Below are positions 43,516-56,000 of a stretch of DNA of 64,000 nucleotides, piece after piece (position 1 is the stretch's first letter; each line of letters starts with the position of its first letter). Position numbers and translations under genes: made by a program. Below the pieces are notes generated by a model. The model searched no databases, was not told the DNA's origin, and saw only the letters and a list, made by a program, of their open reading frames with translations. This DNA comes from Aphelocoma coerulescens (Eukaryota; Chordata; Aves; Passeriformes; Corvidae), in the NCBI RefSeq assembly GCF_041296385.1, contig NC_091018.1, forward strand, positions 1,929,501 through 1,993,500. Direction: 5' to 3'.

Positions 43516-46500
43516 CTGCAGAAATGTCTTCATCAACAACTATATCCTGTTTGTATGTTGTCCTCTCTGGAAGTTAAAGTATGATTCCAAGTAGTTCTTT
43601 CATTAATTAATCTTGCTCCGATGGCCACAAGTGATACTCAGATGTACAGGGTTGTTACTCCTGCTTGTCTGTACCTTAAACGTGACTAAACTTTCTATTC
43701 AGCAGGCAAATACATGCTTTGTACAAACCAGAACAACCTGAAGCATTAAAAAAAAAGGTTAGGGTTAGTAATTCTACTGATAAAAGACTGGCTCGTTTAG
43801 GAGGCTCGTAAGTGGTGCATTGCTGCAATGTGCTCAGATGTGGAACCAGGAGCAGTTTACAGGGCAGAGACACTTGTAATGAAAATCTTGGTGGTTCTGG
43901 ATGTTGACTTCCTGCTGCAGCGCTGCCGGTTCTCGAGGATGTTGTGGTGCTTATTTTTCCTGTGCATTCCATGGCCGGCAGCCGTGAATAAGCTGAAATT
44001 AACCTGAGTCATAAGTGATAACAAGAGATCTTTTACCCTCCTATTGGTATCTTGTTTCAGAGGTGGTTTTATCTCGGAATTTGCACGTGTCTGACACGAC
44101 TGATCTATTTCTTTCAAGGGCTGTTTATATTTCTCCAGAGTGAAGGAAAAGCTTGTTGCCCTTCAGCAGTAAGTGTGTGTTGAGTCGTGGTGGGGCAGTG
44201 CTGGTTTGCCCTTTAGACCTGCTCTCCCTTGGCTCCCAGCAGCCGCCGAGCTTTGGGAACAGTGATGGAAGATGAGGGAAGGGATCACAGAAGAATGGGA
44301 AAACCTCATCTTTGAAGAGTCAGGGATCCGGGGAACATGTGGGCTTCCCACCCAGCCCTTATTTTTACAACCTGGCTGCAGCTCACTCTTACTACCTCAG
44401 AGCTTTTCCAGTTTCCTCAGAGTTTTTCCAGTAGTTGCTCCTAGCTTTCCCTCTTTACAGCTAATCAGGAAATTCACGGTGTTCTGTCTTTCCTGAGGCC
44501 AACTCTCTCATCAAATGGCAGCAGTGATTTGGAGACTTCATACAACTGTCACACCAATTCATGTGGCTGGTGTCATGGTGATAACATCACCATAAGGGCA
44601 GAGAAATGGGGTATATTGGTTGACTGAGAAGTGCTATAATCACAGGATAGACCTATGTGAACAACGGTGATTAAGTATTTATAGGAAGAGAAAGCATATG
44701 GATTTTACTTAAGTTTTCCTGGGTTTCTTTTTGTTTGTCTTTGAGGTTTGGGTTTTGGTTTTTTTTTGTTTGTTTTGTTTTTGTGGGATACATCAGTGTG
44801 TGTAGCCAGGCGGTTTCTGTGTAGACAAACCGAAGCTGTTGTTAGTTACTGATGAATAACGTGGCCACACAGTTCGCAGAGAGCAGGAAGCAGCTTTTGT
44901 CACGCTTCCTTTGGGGCTGCTGCATCGTGCCGGCTCTGGGGCACGCCCGGGGCTGCACGCTGAGCAAAAGTGGGAGAAGCAGCTCAGTTTTGGCTGCTTG
45001 AATGACAAATAATGGGGTTTGACCAATTATTCCGTTTGTCCTTGTGCATATGCAGGACTAAAAGGAAGCGTTCTGTAGTGCCAGTGATCTGCTTACAGAT
45101 GTAAGGATTGCTGCATACCAGATCTTTGAGTAATGCTGCCTCTGAGGAAAGATTAAGTGCTCTGTTTGCTGCACCATCAGTGAAGATGTTTTTGTTTTAA
45201 CGAAAAGTAAATATAGACAAAATACATATTTTAAAAATGTGGGCCCTTAAGCAGCAAAATAAGCATAAACTTAAGTTATTGAAATGACTCAAAGTCTGCT
45301 TAAAACAATATTTTCCAATTGACAGACAAATAAAAGTTCATGGAACACTTCTTAAACTTAGGTTTCTGTGGTAGCAAATACTTGTGGCTGAGGGCCTTTG
45401 AGTCATGCTGCAGATCCATGGTGAGAAACAGCCTGTGTAATCTCGATGGTAATTTCTGAGTTCTGTTTAATTCCATTTGGGCATCTCTGAAGTGACGGCT
45501 CTGGCTTTAAGCTGTGTTGGCAGCAGTGGCAGGGCCACATTCATTGTCACTTTGGGAGTCCTGCATGGAGCTCCAAATGAGTGGTGAGTGAAAGGGAAGT
45601 ACTCAGCACTTACTGACAGGATCCTTTAAACATTTAATGATGACTAGTATGTTAATTAAAACCTGAGTGAATGCAGCTAATGATGTCCCACTCTGTATTT
45701 CTGGAGCTGAAACACAGACCAGACTGACTCATTATTAAGCACTCCAAAAAAAACTGTTAAAAGGAGCTGTACTAGACCTGTTGCAGCATGGAATTCTGAA
45801 AAGATTTATTTGAGGGGGGTGAGGCAGCAGGTCTAGCTCCCAGGAGATATTTTGAAAGTCTGATGGTATTTAGAGAGACAAAATTCTAACAATAGAGTAT
45901 TCAGTGAATGGTAAAAACCACTGCTTTCATTATTAGAAAATACTACATGTATATATTTAATCTTTATTTCATTTCTATTTTTCTGAACATTCTCCTTAAT
46001 CTAATTCATTCTCACATTAAGTCTGAACAAATACTTTTCTTTGCTTTGGAGAAAGGACTGTATGCATGCTTCTTTCTACACTGGCTTTTTGCAGATAAGA
46101 CTTTTACTTTCCAGACCTCATTAAGCAGTCAGTTGAGCAGCTAAATGAGTGTTCCAAGTGGTAATGGATACTTACTCCATGTAAGTACAAGAAGATTATG
46201 AGATACTGTAAAACTGACTACTTAACTGCACAGGATTATTTATATTACAAATCAAGTAAATAACTCAGATGTTCATGATAGCAATGGGATATCCTACCTG
46301 TTAATAGAGTAGGTCTGGGTCACTAGATAAGGGGTTTTGTTTTCTATTTTGAGTTAGTATCTTCCATTCCATATATCCAGCAGATTTTAGCCTTTTCTGA
46401 AAGTAACGGCCCTCTTTTAAGGTATTTAAGCCTGAATGGAATAGGAGTAGGCAGAAAGCATCCAGTCAAACATGTTTGTGAAAATCAAGTTGTGTTTTAT

Positions 46501-49500
46501 CAATCCAATCTGCACACACTTTAAGTTCTTATTTGGATTTGTAACATTCAGGTGGTTGTTACCATGCTTAGATAATATTGCAAAACTTGCCTTGGTTTCT
46601 CCAAGCTGGGATTACAGATATTCAAATATAAGTAAGTGGAGATTCAAATAGTTCATGCTTTGGGAGCTATGAAAGGTCATAAAAATAAAAACAAAACTAA
46701 GGCTGTAAAAGGATAATTAATATGATGAACAGAGGAGTTCATGGAGCCTGACTTCCTTAAATGTTTTGCTCAGCTTCTCATATCTAAGGTGTAAACTCTG
46801 AAATCATTCCAGCAGATGAGGTGCTTGCCTCTTTCCCACACAAGTTCTCTGGTGTATAAGGGATATAAATTTTTGCTGTTGCTTTTTCCTTTCAATCCAG
46901 AATGTACAATGGATCTCTCCTCTACACTGCCACCCATCTTCAAAGAGATTTCAAAAGCTGTCTTTTGAGATCTCTGGGGGAAATTGGGTTAAAATGGGGA
47001 TGGAAAAAAGATATGTATAACACGGGTAGTTCAGAAGCTTTGTGAAGAAAGCCTCCAGGTTATCAGAACTTTTTGTCAGAATGAGCAAAACATTTGTAAC
47101 ATGAACTGGGGAAGGCTTTAACTGTCCTCTGTCATCTGCTTATATTGGTGTTCTCTAAATAATTAAAGACAGCTTTGTTTTCCCTGCCAAGTGACTTGTG
47201 GAACAGTAAATAAGCACTGGGAATGTGTCACACTGAGTGATGAAGGTGATCTGATCATCATCATTCTCCCTGCTGCTCTCTGAAGCAGGTTTTCTACATA
47301 CAATTATTTTTCTCTCAGTGATCCAAGAACTCCGTTTTCTCTGGTTATCTCTCACAAACATTACTGAATGTACCAAGTCATCAATAAGAATGCTTCTGAA
47401 CTTATTTTCTTAGCTTTGGAGCATGTCCCCTTCCTTGCCCCTGCACAACTCCCACCTCCTTTGCTTATGATTTGGAAGGGACAGCTTAGGGATACAATCC
47501 CAAAATATTGGCACCTTGTATGCCAGGGTCCCAAGCCATATTCCATAAAACCCAAAAGAAAAGGTGATCAGCTCTGTGCTTGCCCTCGGGTACATCAGTG
47601 TAAGCATGAGGTACTGCCCCACCTGGTGCTGTGCACTGCTTTTTGAGAAGTGATGGGGGAACTGTGTGGGTCTGATACAGGAAAATGAGAATTGCTGCAC
47701 TAAATGAATCCCTGAACCATATTGATAATTTCTTTTTTCTTTGCAATAACTCATTTGCATAGCAATAAAAATATTGATCATTATACCTGAAAATAAAAAA
47801 GATATTTGTTATCTGCTCTGGGTCTGAATATAAGTCACCTCTGGACTATCTCTAGTTCTTTGTAATTATTAAATACTGACATGATAAAATCTAAGGTATG
47901 CTTACTCAAAGCAAGTTTTACAGATCAGAATATGTGTTCTGAAGAACGAGGTGTGTTTGTGATGTTTTTATACTGCACCCAAACATAAGGTTACCAATCC
48001 ATGGCATATCCTGTTAGAATAAGATGGAAAGAAACAAGGATAGATCTTGCTGCTGGAAAATGATGTATACCTAGACAGTTAATTTTGTGGCAAAGAAAAT
48101 ATTTTACAGGACAGATGCTGTGTAATACATCTTTCATTTATGGTTTTAAGTAGAGAATAACCAAACTTGTTAGGTTATTGTTGGGTTCCTCATGTGATTT
48201 CTGGGGCAGTGATTAATACCTGGCTTGCAGGCAGTGTTTAGAGCCACACTGAGTGCAGTTGTCCTCTCAATGGGCTACTCTGAGAGAGCCTTTCCCAGTG
48301 AAGTAACTGGGTAATGTGATGTCTGCTTAAAGATTTGTTGCACTTGTGGGCTCACTCATTTTGTTTGGAACAATTTCCCTTCCTCCCCTGCTGAGTTTCT
48401 AATGCTAGCTTGTATTTGCATCTATGTTTATAGAATAAAATTACTTTAAAGACATGGAAAAAGGGAAAAATTGGAAAAAAAAATCTATTAACATTTATGA
48501 TTGTACTCACTCACTGGCGCAGTTCCTTGAAGGAGATACACAAGTATAAATCATCAACTGTATCATGCATTTATAGTTTGCACTAGAAAAAAAAATCTCA
48601 GGTGCTGTAGTATTCCAAACCAGATCTGTCACCCATATGGAAATGTAAATTGCAAATTCAGTGCACAACAGAGTAATCCCCTGGTACACAGCAACCAATT
48701 GCATTAAGCAATCACAATTAAATATGCTCAAATCTCCTACCAGGCAGCTTTCTATCTAACTTCAAGTAGCAAGTAAAAATAATTCTGCAGTTAAGACCTG
48801 TGGATTACTGAGCAGCCTGTTGATATGTCCAGGCTTTTGTTAAATTTCCCGTGGGCAGGGATGATATGAGATAAGCTGTGGCTGCTCCCAGTGAAAGGTG
48901 GCCAGGATTCAGAACCACTGCTAGACACTATAATGATTATCTTATAGAGAAACCAGCTTGGCTTTCGAGCTGGCTTTGCCTGGTACTAGGAAAGAAACAC
49001 TAACCTGCCCATTCCAGGCTGGAGAAAGTGCCACAGTTGTGGCCACTGCATTAAAGGTAATGCTTCAGAAACAGCAGGCACAAATGGTGCAAAAAGCTCA
49101 TTTTAGCACAGAATGAGGCTGATTTTTAAACAAGTTGCTGAAAACCAAACCAAAGCTTTCTACCGCCTCAGCTTGCTCTGCTGTCTCTAAAGTTACCTGC
49201 TGTTACCTGGAGATTTGACAAGAGTTAGTGGCTACAGCACTATTATAATTTTATCCAGAAGAAAACCAATTAATAGCTGAGTCTTTGCTAATTATTTCCA
49301 CTCAGCTTTGTTGCATGCCAGAGTTTTTAGTAGTATTTAATGTTGTTGCTTGTTGCTCTGGAGATAATCATTAAAGGGAGATGGGTCACCACCACTGTAC
49401 ACTGGTAATTCTGTGAAACGCAATTTTAAATGAACTTGCCTTTTAATAACGATGCTGAAAAGCACCAAATGCTTTCAGTTACAGTGGCATAATGTAATTA

Positions 49501-52500
49501 AGTGATGAAGCTTTTTTTTTCCTGAAACCATAGTAGAAACAAGACACAAATTAATGGTACAGGACAATACTACATCTTTAGGTATTTGAAAAGTCAACAA
49601 GGTAACTGAAGATGGAGCTGAGACTGCAATAAAAGCTTTCTAGAAATTATCTCTGACACTTGGAGAGTACCAAGTCATTGCAGTTAAAATCTGTCATTTA
49701 CCTGTAGACAGGATATAGAATTTTGGAGAGGCTGTGTACCTCTGAATGGAGAGGTACCTGTGGGTAACCAGAGCATCTTTGTTTTAAAGAGCAGGATATG
49801 TTCATGATTTATCCACATGCATTTATCCTCTACACAGAGAACATTGATTGCTGTTGAAGAAATTCAGGTTTTAACCTTTACCAGTACAAAATGGAAGCCC
49901 AGTTTCTGCACATTTCTAAGTTGTACGTTTTGGAAATAGGCCCATGAGTAAGAAGAATGTTTCTGCAGTGCTGAAATCAGCTGGAAGCACAGACCATGTG
50001 GAGACAGAGCTTTTCCAAGTGCCAGAGGCAGACAGTTTTCTAGTCACCAGCTGAATTTCCTTTCATACTGTTCCTCTTTGTATTTTAAGTCCTTGAGAAA
50101 TTCTGCCATGATGTAATGCTGTTGTTGTATTTGAATTTATAATTTAGGCAGGGAGTAGAAGCAAGGCTGTTGAGGCCTAACTTAGAACTAGAAGTCGATC
50201 TGTTGAGTCTCATTGGTAGTCCCCCCCCAGTTGTGCTATTCCATAATTCCCCTTCTTTTTTTGTTATGTAGTGCTTAGGGATAAAATAAAGGTCTTGGTG
50301 TGTGCTTAGATAGTCTCTTCTGAAACCTGAGTGCATAAGAGTCCTAGAAAGCAGAGGTGACTGAGTGTGCAATAGCACAAATGCTGGTTATTGGGGTGAT
50401 TGTGAATCCCACATATGAAAATACTGTGCTCCTGTCACTGGGATGTGTCACGACCATGGTGAAAGTTAAAGTTCAATGGACTTTACCTTAAAACCTCAGA
50501 CTCACCTGTGTAAGAGAAATCAGTGCTCCTGCAAGGCAGCTGAGCCCTCTGTAGCACAGATCTGCACAAAGAAAGAGAACAGCATGAATTGGGAAGTTTG
50601 CATAAAATGATGTATTTTATCACCATTTCATGTCTGACTCTAAGATTTCCACAGTTTTAAAATCCAGATGATGGAAATGTCTAGACTTTCCAGGAATATA
50701 AAATTACACAACCAATGAGATGATTTGGTGTTTGTGCTTATTCCTACATGTGTAAATCCAGCCTGTGTTTCTGCAAGTTTTGGTGTTCTGTTATGGATGT
50801 AAGGAGCACCAAACCGCCCCACTGTTTCCTGAGTCTACAGAGAGGACATTGGTGTTAACACTGATTCATGGATTGCATTGTGATTTATGCCCTCTGGAGC
50901 TTTGTTAGATAGGAAGTGATGATGGAACAGGAAACCAGGCATTGTATGAGAACATCTATAAGTATGTAACTAGAGGAAAAAGCTGCAAAAATAATTTATG
51001 CAAGATACTGCTGTGTATTCTGTATAAAAATATATTTATGATTGTGCACAGCTGGATATTGTAATTGTTGAAAATATTGAAAGTCACTGACTTGATGCAA
51101 ATCTGACTTCTATGGAGGGAAGAGTCCAGCATAGTGTTTGAGCAGTGTCAGAGAAAGCACTGGAAGGACTAAATCACCCCTTAATCAGGGCTTTCTCTGC
51201 CTTACTGCCATTTGTAAGTTCTGTTAAGGAAAGTTTTCTGAAGAATACTTAAAGAAGTACCTCAGAGATACAATTTTAAAAACAAGTAATGAATTCTTCA
51301 TATTGAAGGCTAGGGCTTTATTAACTTAAACCCAGATTTTCTTTCTGTCTAAGTTAACAAGTGACTGTGGACTGGCAGCAGTAACTGTAGGAGTTGAGGT
51401 CTCAAACATGGGGTGCAATTAATAACCAGTTAAGCTTCCACATATACCAGACCAGAAACAATTTGAGCTTTCAGTGGCCATGCTCAGCAGAGAATGCCTC
51501 ACAGTCCAAGACAGAATTACATTTGAACCTGTAATGTCACTGAAAAGTGATTCAGGTCTTGTTTGTTACTGAAGGTTTGCAGCAAGTTGTGACCCCAAAG
51601 GGATGGTTTGGAGACTGTCTATTAGCAGAGTAATAAAGAAGTTATAAAGGAGTCACCTGTCTGATAGGTGAAGATGGGGAGAAATAAGGTTAGAGAAAAT
51701 TGCAGATAATTTGATCTGCCCTTGCTATTTTTGAGCCCTGAGAAAGGAGGGTATTGCAATGTTTATTGTATTCCACGTGGTAGATTGAGCAGGCACTGCT
51801 TTATTTGAAAGGAAAAGAACTGAAACAGGGGAGTAGGTTGAAGAGAAGAAAGATTATTGCTAAAATTGGTGTGGCTTTTTCCAGTGTTCCCAAACAAGAT
51901 GCTGCAGCGAGTACTCGTGTTAATTAGAAGAATGAATACAAACCAAAAATCTGAAGTCATAATGGATTACAAGAAGGTCTTTAGTGCTAAAATCTGTTTT
52001 GATTTTTATTTTTTTCCCCCCTGTGTGAGGACCTCCCTTAAAGGTTTGGCCTTGTGAAGGAGCCAAAAATCAATATGCTAGGAAAAGAAAGGATTTCCAC
52101 AAATCTGAGAGAACCATTGCAATGGTGCTTCTTTCAGTGTTGAATGTCAGGTGTTGTTTTAGAAAAGAAGTGTGTCGCTAGGGCACATTCTAGCAGTTCT
52201 TACCTTGATGTGCTTTCTAAGCAGAATTCCCTGCTTGAATTAATTTTAAAGGAATTTATATACCTTCCACTTGGACTACAATTAAGATGAAAACAGGAAA
52301 GCAGGGAATAGATATGGATTTGCTTCACCAAATGCTTCTGACTGCCACTGTGACCAGGGAAGAACTGAGTTCTATCTAAAGGGAAAACACGACAAACCAC
52401 CAACCAAACTGAATCTGAATAGAGTGTTCGTGCCAAAATTAAACTGCCCCTCACAGATGTTGCCTAATGAGGATCCTTCCTCACGTGCTGTACTTCAAAC

Positions 52501-52578
52501 ATCATCTGGTGAGAGAACCGCAGCCTGCTTTGGTATTTCCGGCGTCTCTGCTGTCCTGTTCTGCTTTCTGCGGAAAGT

Positions 52579-52626
52579 ACTTTATTGGAGCTTAACCATG
52601 AAACTTTATTGGAGCTTAACCATGAA
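52579..52626. repeat. 24-bp direct tandem duplication
   Basis: The unit ACTTTATTGGAGCTTAACCA plus TGAA occurs twice, back to back and without mismatch. The identity suggests a recent slippage event. Confidence 0.95.
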
Positions 52627-53032
52627 ACGTTCGGGCTCGGGCTGGTGCATTCCGGTAGCAGCGTCCTGTGCCAGATTTGGGAATGTGATGCTTCCCTCTA
52701 CCGGCCACACAGAGAGGAAATTTTATTGTCTCGTGGAACAAGCAACCAATTTTTCTTTTATTTAGAAAAAGCAGCCTGTGCTTCGGGGGGAGGAAAGGGG
52801 ATTGTTATTGCAGTGTCTTACGCAGGGCAAATTAAATCACTTACCTGCACCCCAAAACAGCTTTCCATTATAGTCACTGGCATCTGTCTGTTTTGGGGAA
52901 AAAGGAAATACACAAGTATTTTAAGCCAGTTCATGTCTACCAGCGATGCTACCACTAAATATTCTCAGTACAAAGAGCGAGCAATAAAGTATTTGAAAAC
53001 AGAAATCAAAATGAGTGTGCATTGAGGGGTTG

Positions 53033-53033
<1 letters not shown>

Positions 53034-53073
<40 letters not shown>
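53034..53073. repeat. Uninterrupted 40-nt poly(T) tract
   Basis: Forty T in a row on plus. It could be the A-tail of a minus-strand retrocopy, but the sequence to its right (about 53074-53700) shows no gene or SINE/LINE body I recognise, so I call it simple sequence. Length in the assembly may be inexact. Confidence 0.93.
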
Positions 53074-56000
53074 CCAAAATTAGTAGGCTAGTTTGTATTT
53101 TTTTGTTCTTAGGTGAGGGTGCTGCATTGATCTCACCTCAAACTTTTCAAGGCATGAAAGAGAAAATGGCTCAGTTTCAGCAGTGAAATGTCTTTAGAAA
53201 AAGATAAATGTTTGTAAAGGCTTGGTTGATGTTATGTGTGGATGTTATCTGAAAGTACTGAGTTTTTTGAGTTTCCCATTACTCTTGTTCAACATGAAGA
53301 CATGGCTGAGTTGACTGAGGAGCATTTTTGGAGGCAGTTGATGAGAGGTTAGAGCTATTGCATAATACACCTTTTAGCCCTGCTTGATACAAATCAGTTC
53401 AGGCTGCCAGGACATGTCAGGCTGCAGAGAGCAGGATGCACACAGATTGAAGTGTGGCACAGGAACTGTCCCGGTGCCAGTGAGCTGCTGAAGCCCTGCG
53501 AGCTGGAACTGCCTGCAAGGGCAGCTACAGAAGGTGTGCTCCTGAGCTGTGACAGAAAATTCCTGCAGCAGTAAATTTAGGGTCTGAATTGCAAGTACGT
53601 GCTTGAAATTCTTCAAGAGGTTTTAGCCCTTTAGTATTTTCCCCTCCCCTTGTGTGATGGTTTTCATCTTTTTGATGGATGCATTTGGGTTGAACTGTAC
53701 CTTTTCTTCTTTTTAAATGATGTCTCCCCTTTCTCATTTTAGTTCTTTTGCTTTAAAGATAAGAGTGGGGAGAAGAATGAGTCCACAGGACTTGTACCAA
53801 GCTTCAGAGCTGTATGAAGGGGAATAGTTTATTACCCTATAAAAGTATTGGGAAATTAGTTTAAAAAAAAGGACAAAACCCCCCCAAAGAAACAAGGAGG
53901 AACACCCCACACCCCTGTCCCTTCATTACTGAGTCTCCATATTACTTTTTTAGCACTGCAGTTGCAGCAATTAATTGGCTCAGTTTTCTTACAAGTTCTG
54001 TGCTTTTTGGAGTGTAACCTTAGCTAATTCATTGATGTTTCCTCCTGAGAGCTGGCAGCTTTGGCAAGGGAGGTACCAGCTGCACGTGAGCAATGGCAAC
54101 ACCTGGATTGGAGTGGTACTGGTCAGATACAACCATGGATAGCACTGAGGAACACCAGGAGATGTCACAGCTGCATTCCTGGACCCACCCAAAGCCAGAA
54201 TTTACAGTGGAAGCAGCCTTTGGCCAGGTGTGCATGGACTTTATCAGCTTCCATTAGGGTGGCTCTTGATTTCCAGTGGAAGTTTTGACCTTCAGCAAGT
54301 CACTCTGAGCCTTTGTGCTGCAGGTTCTATGGAACAGAACCAGAATCTGAGTCCCAGGAGTGTTGGTGTATAATTTTCCTAGCACTCCTCAATAGCAGCA
54401 TGAAAGGAGGTGTGTAGCTGCAATTAACACTGGATGAGGCTGAATTGCACTTTCAACAAAGAGAAGTCTTTCAGTTAGTCTACAATAAAATCATAATTAT
54501 ATCCCCAGTATCCTTGGCAACAGATTAAGGTCCCAAAAGGTGATTTTACAGTTCAGTATTCATTGCTGATGCAGAGATTGAAAAGAAGGAAAAGCATAAT
54601 CATTTAAACAGTTTCTGGGGTGTAAACAAGCATTATGTGAGAAACATTTAATGCATCACACTGAATATATAGAAGTATGATCTCTGAGGAAACAAGTAAT
54701 TTTTGTAGTTAGGACATGAAATTCAAAAATTTGTATGCTTGTTGATTTAAATTCATACAAAAGGATGGTGCTCATTGGATATGGCTTAGTTTCTCAACAG
54801 GGAATTGTATCCAATTTTCATTTTAAGAAAGCCAGCCCAGGAGACACAAGGATTATCAGCTGATGAATTGAAGATAACTTGCTTTATCAGAACTGTTTAT
54901 AAGGAGGAATTACCTGATTATAAATTCTTTTATGTGGCTATATTTTAAACTCTGTGCAGTTTTCTGCAATTAAGATTCCTTTTCCTAAGCTTGATCGTTA
55001 AGGCAACATATAGGAATATAAGAAACATTTCCTTCCCTTACTGACCCTTCCAAAAAAGGTTAATGTTTTAGTAAATACTTGTTGTACAGGTACCTCTTTT
55101 TGAATGTCCTCCTGTCTCCATTTAGTTTTTACTCAGTGCATTTTACTGCTATATTTCTCATCAGCACATAGTGAATTTTCTTTTCCTTCCCCTCTTCTCC
55201 CTATTTTCTTTGAAATAAGAACCAATAAAAGTAATAACCTTAGAAGGCAGGGTTCTTATGTTTATTTTTGAAGAAGTGATTCTGTCATCATCTGGATGAC
55301 AAGCTCTATGCATGAATTCCTAGATGTGCCATCAGTAAGGAAGATGGAAATGGGGGGAAGTCAGCAAGGTGCGTGAAGGTATTTGTGGAAATAAGAACTT
55401 GGAAATAGGACAATAATGAATAGAAGGAAAGGGTAATGTAGGCTTGTGAATTCTAAATGCCTTCCAACCTGAAAAAAACATTGGCTGCTGGGAATGTATT
55501 TTAACTGATGTTTGTGTCACTGCTGAGGCAAAGAATAAGTCATAATATAACATTATTGGAGGTATGACATGGTTTGTTTGAAAATGATGCTGGGGACTGC
55601 TTTGAAGTGACTGAGGTGATGGAAATTCCTACACCCCCCTTCCATTTTGAGTCTACAGCTGGGTGATGAGCTGTGTAATTTTGTATATAATAATACATCT
55701 TCTCTCTGACAGATTTGGTTACTAAAGTTTATTAAAGTGCAGTTGGTACTAAATAGCAAGACCTGGTTTTGCTTGCATTTTAAATAAAGGCCTTCTTAGG
55801 AGAGGGAAACATAAGAAGACAAAATAGTTTTGTGATTATTACTTATAATTGCATGGTTTGGAGAAAGACTTTGTAGCTCAAATAAGCATGAGATGTGCCT
55901 GTAAGGAAGATGCCAGTTTTACAGCTTTGGGGACTGTAACTCTTTGTATTGTACCAACAAGTCCATCTGCAGTGTAAATGCAGTCTCCTGAAACTCTGCA

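Noticed and set aside
43749..43763. TTAGGGTTAG telomere-like words
   Set aside because: Only about two units; chance or trivial, not an interstitial telomeric array.
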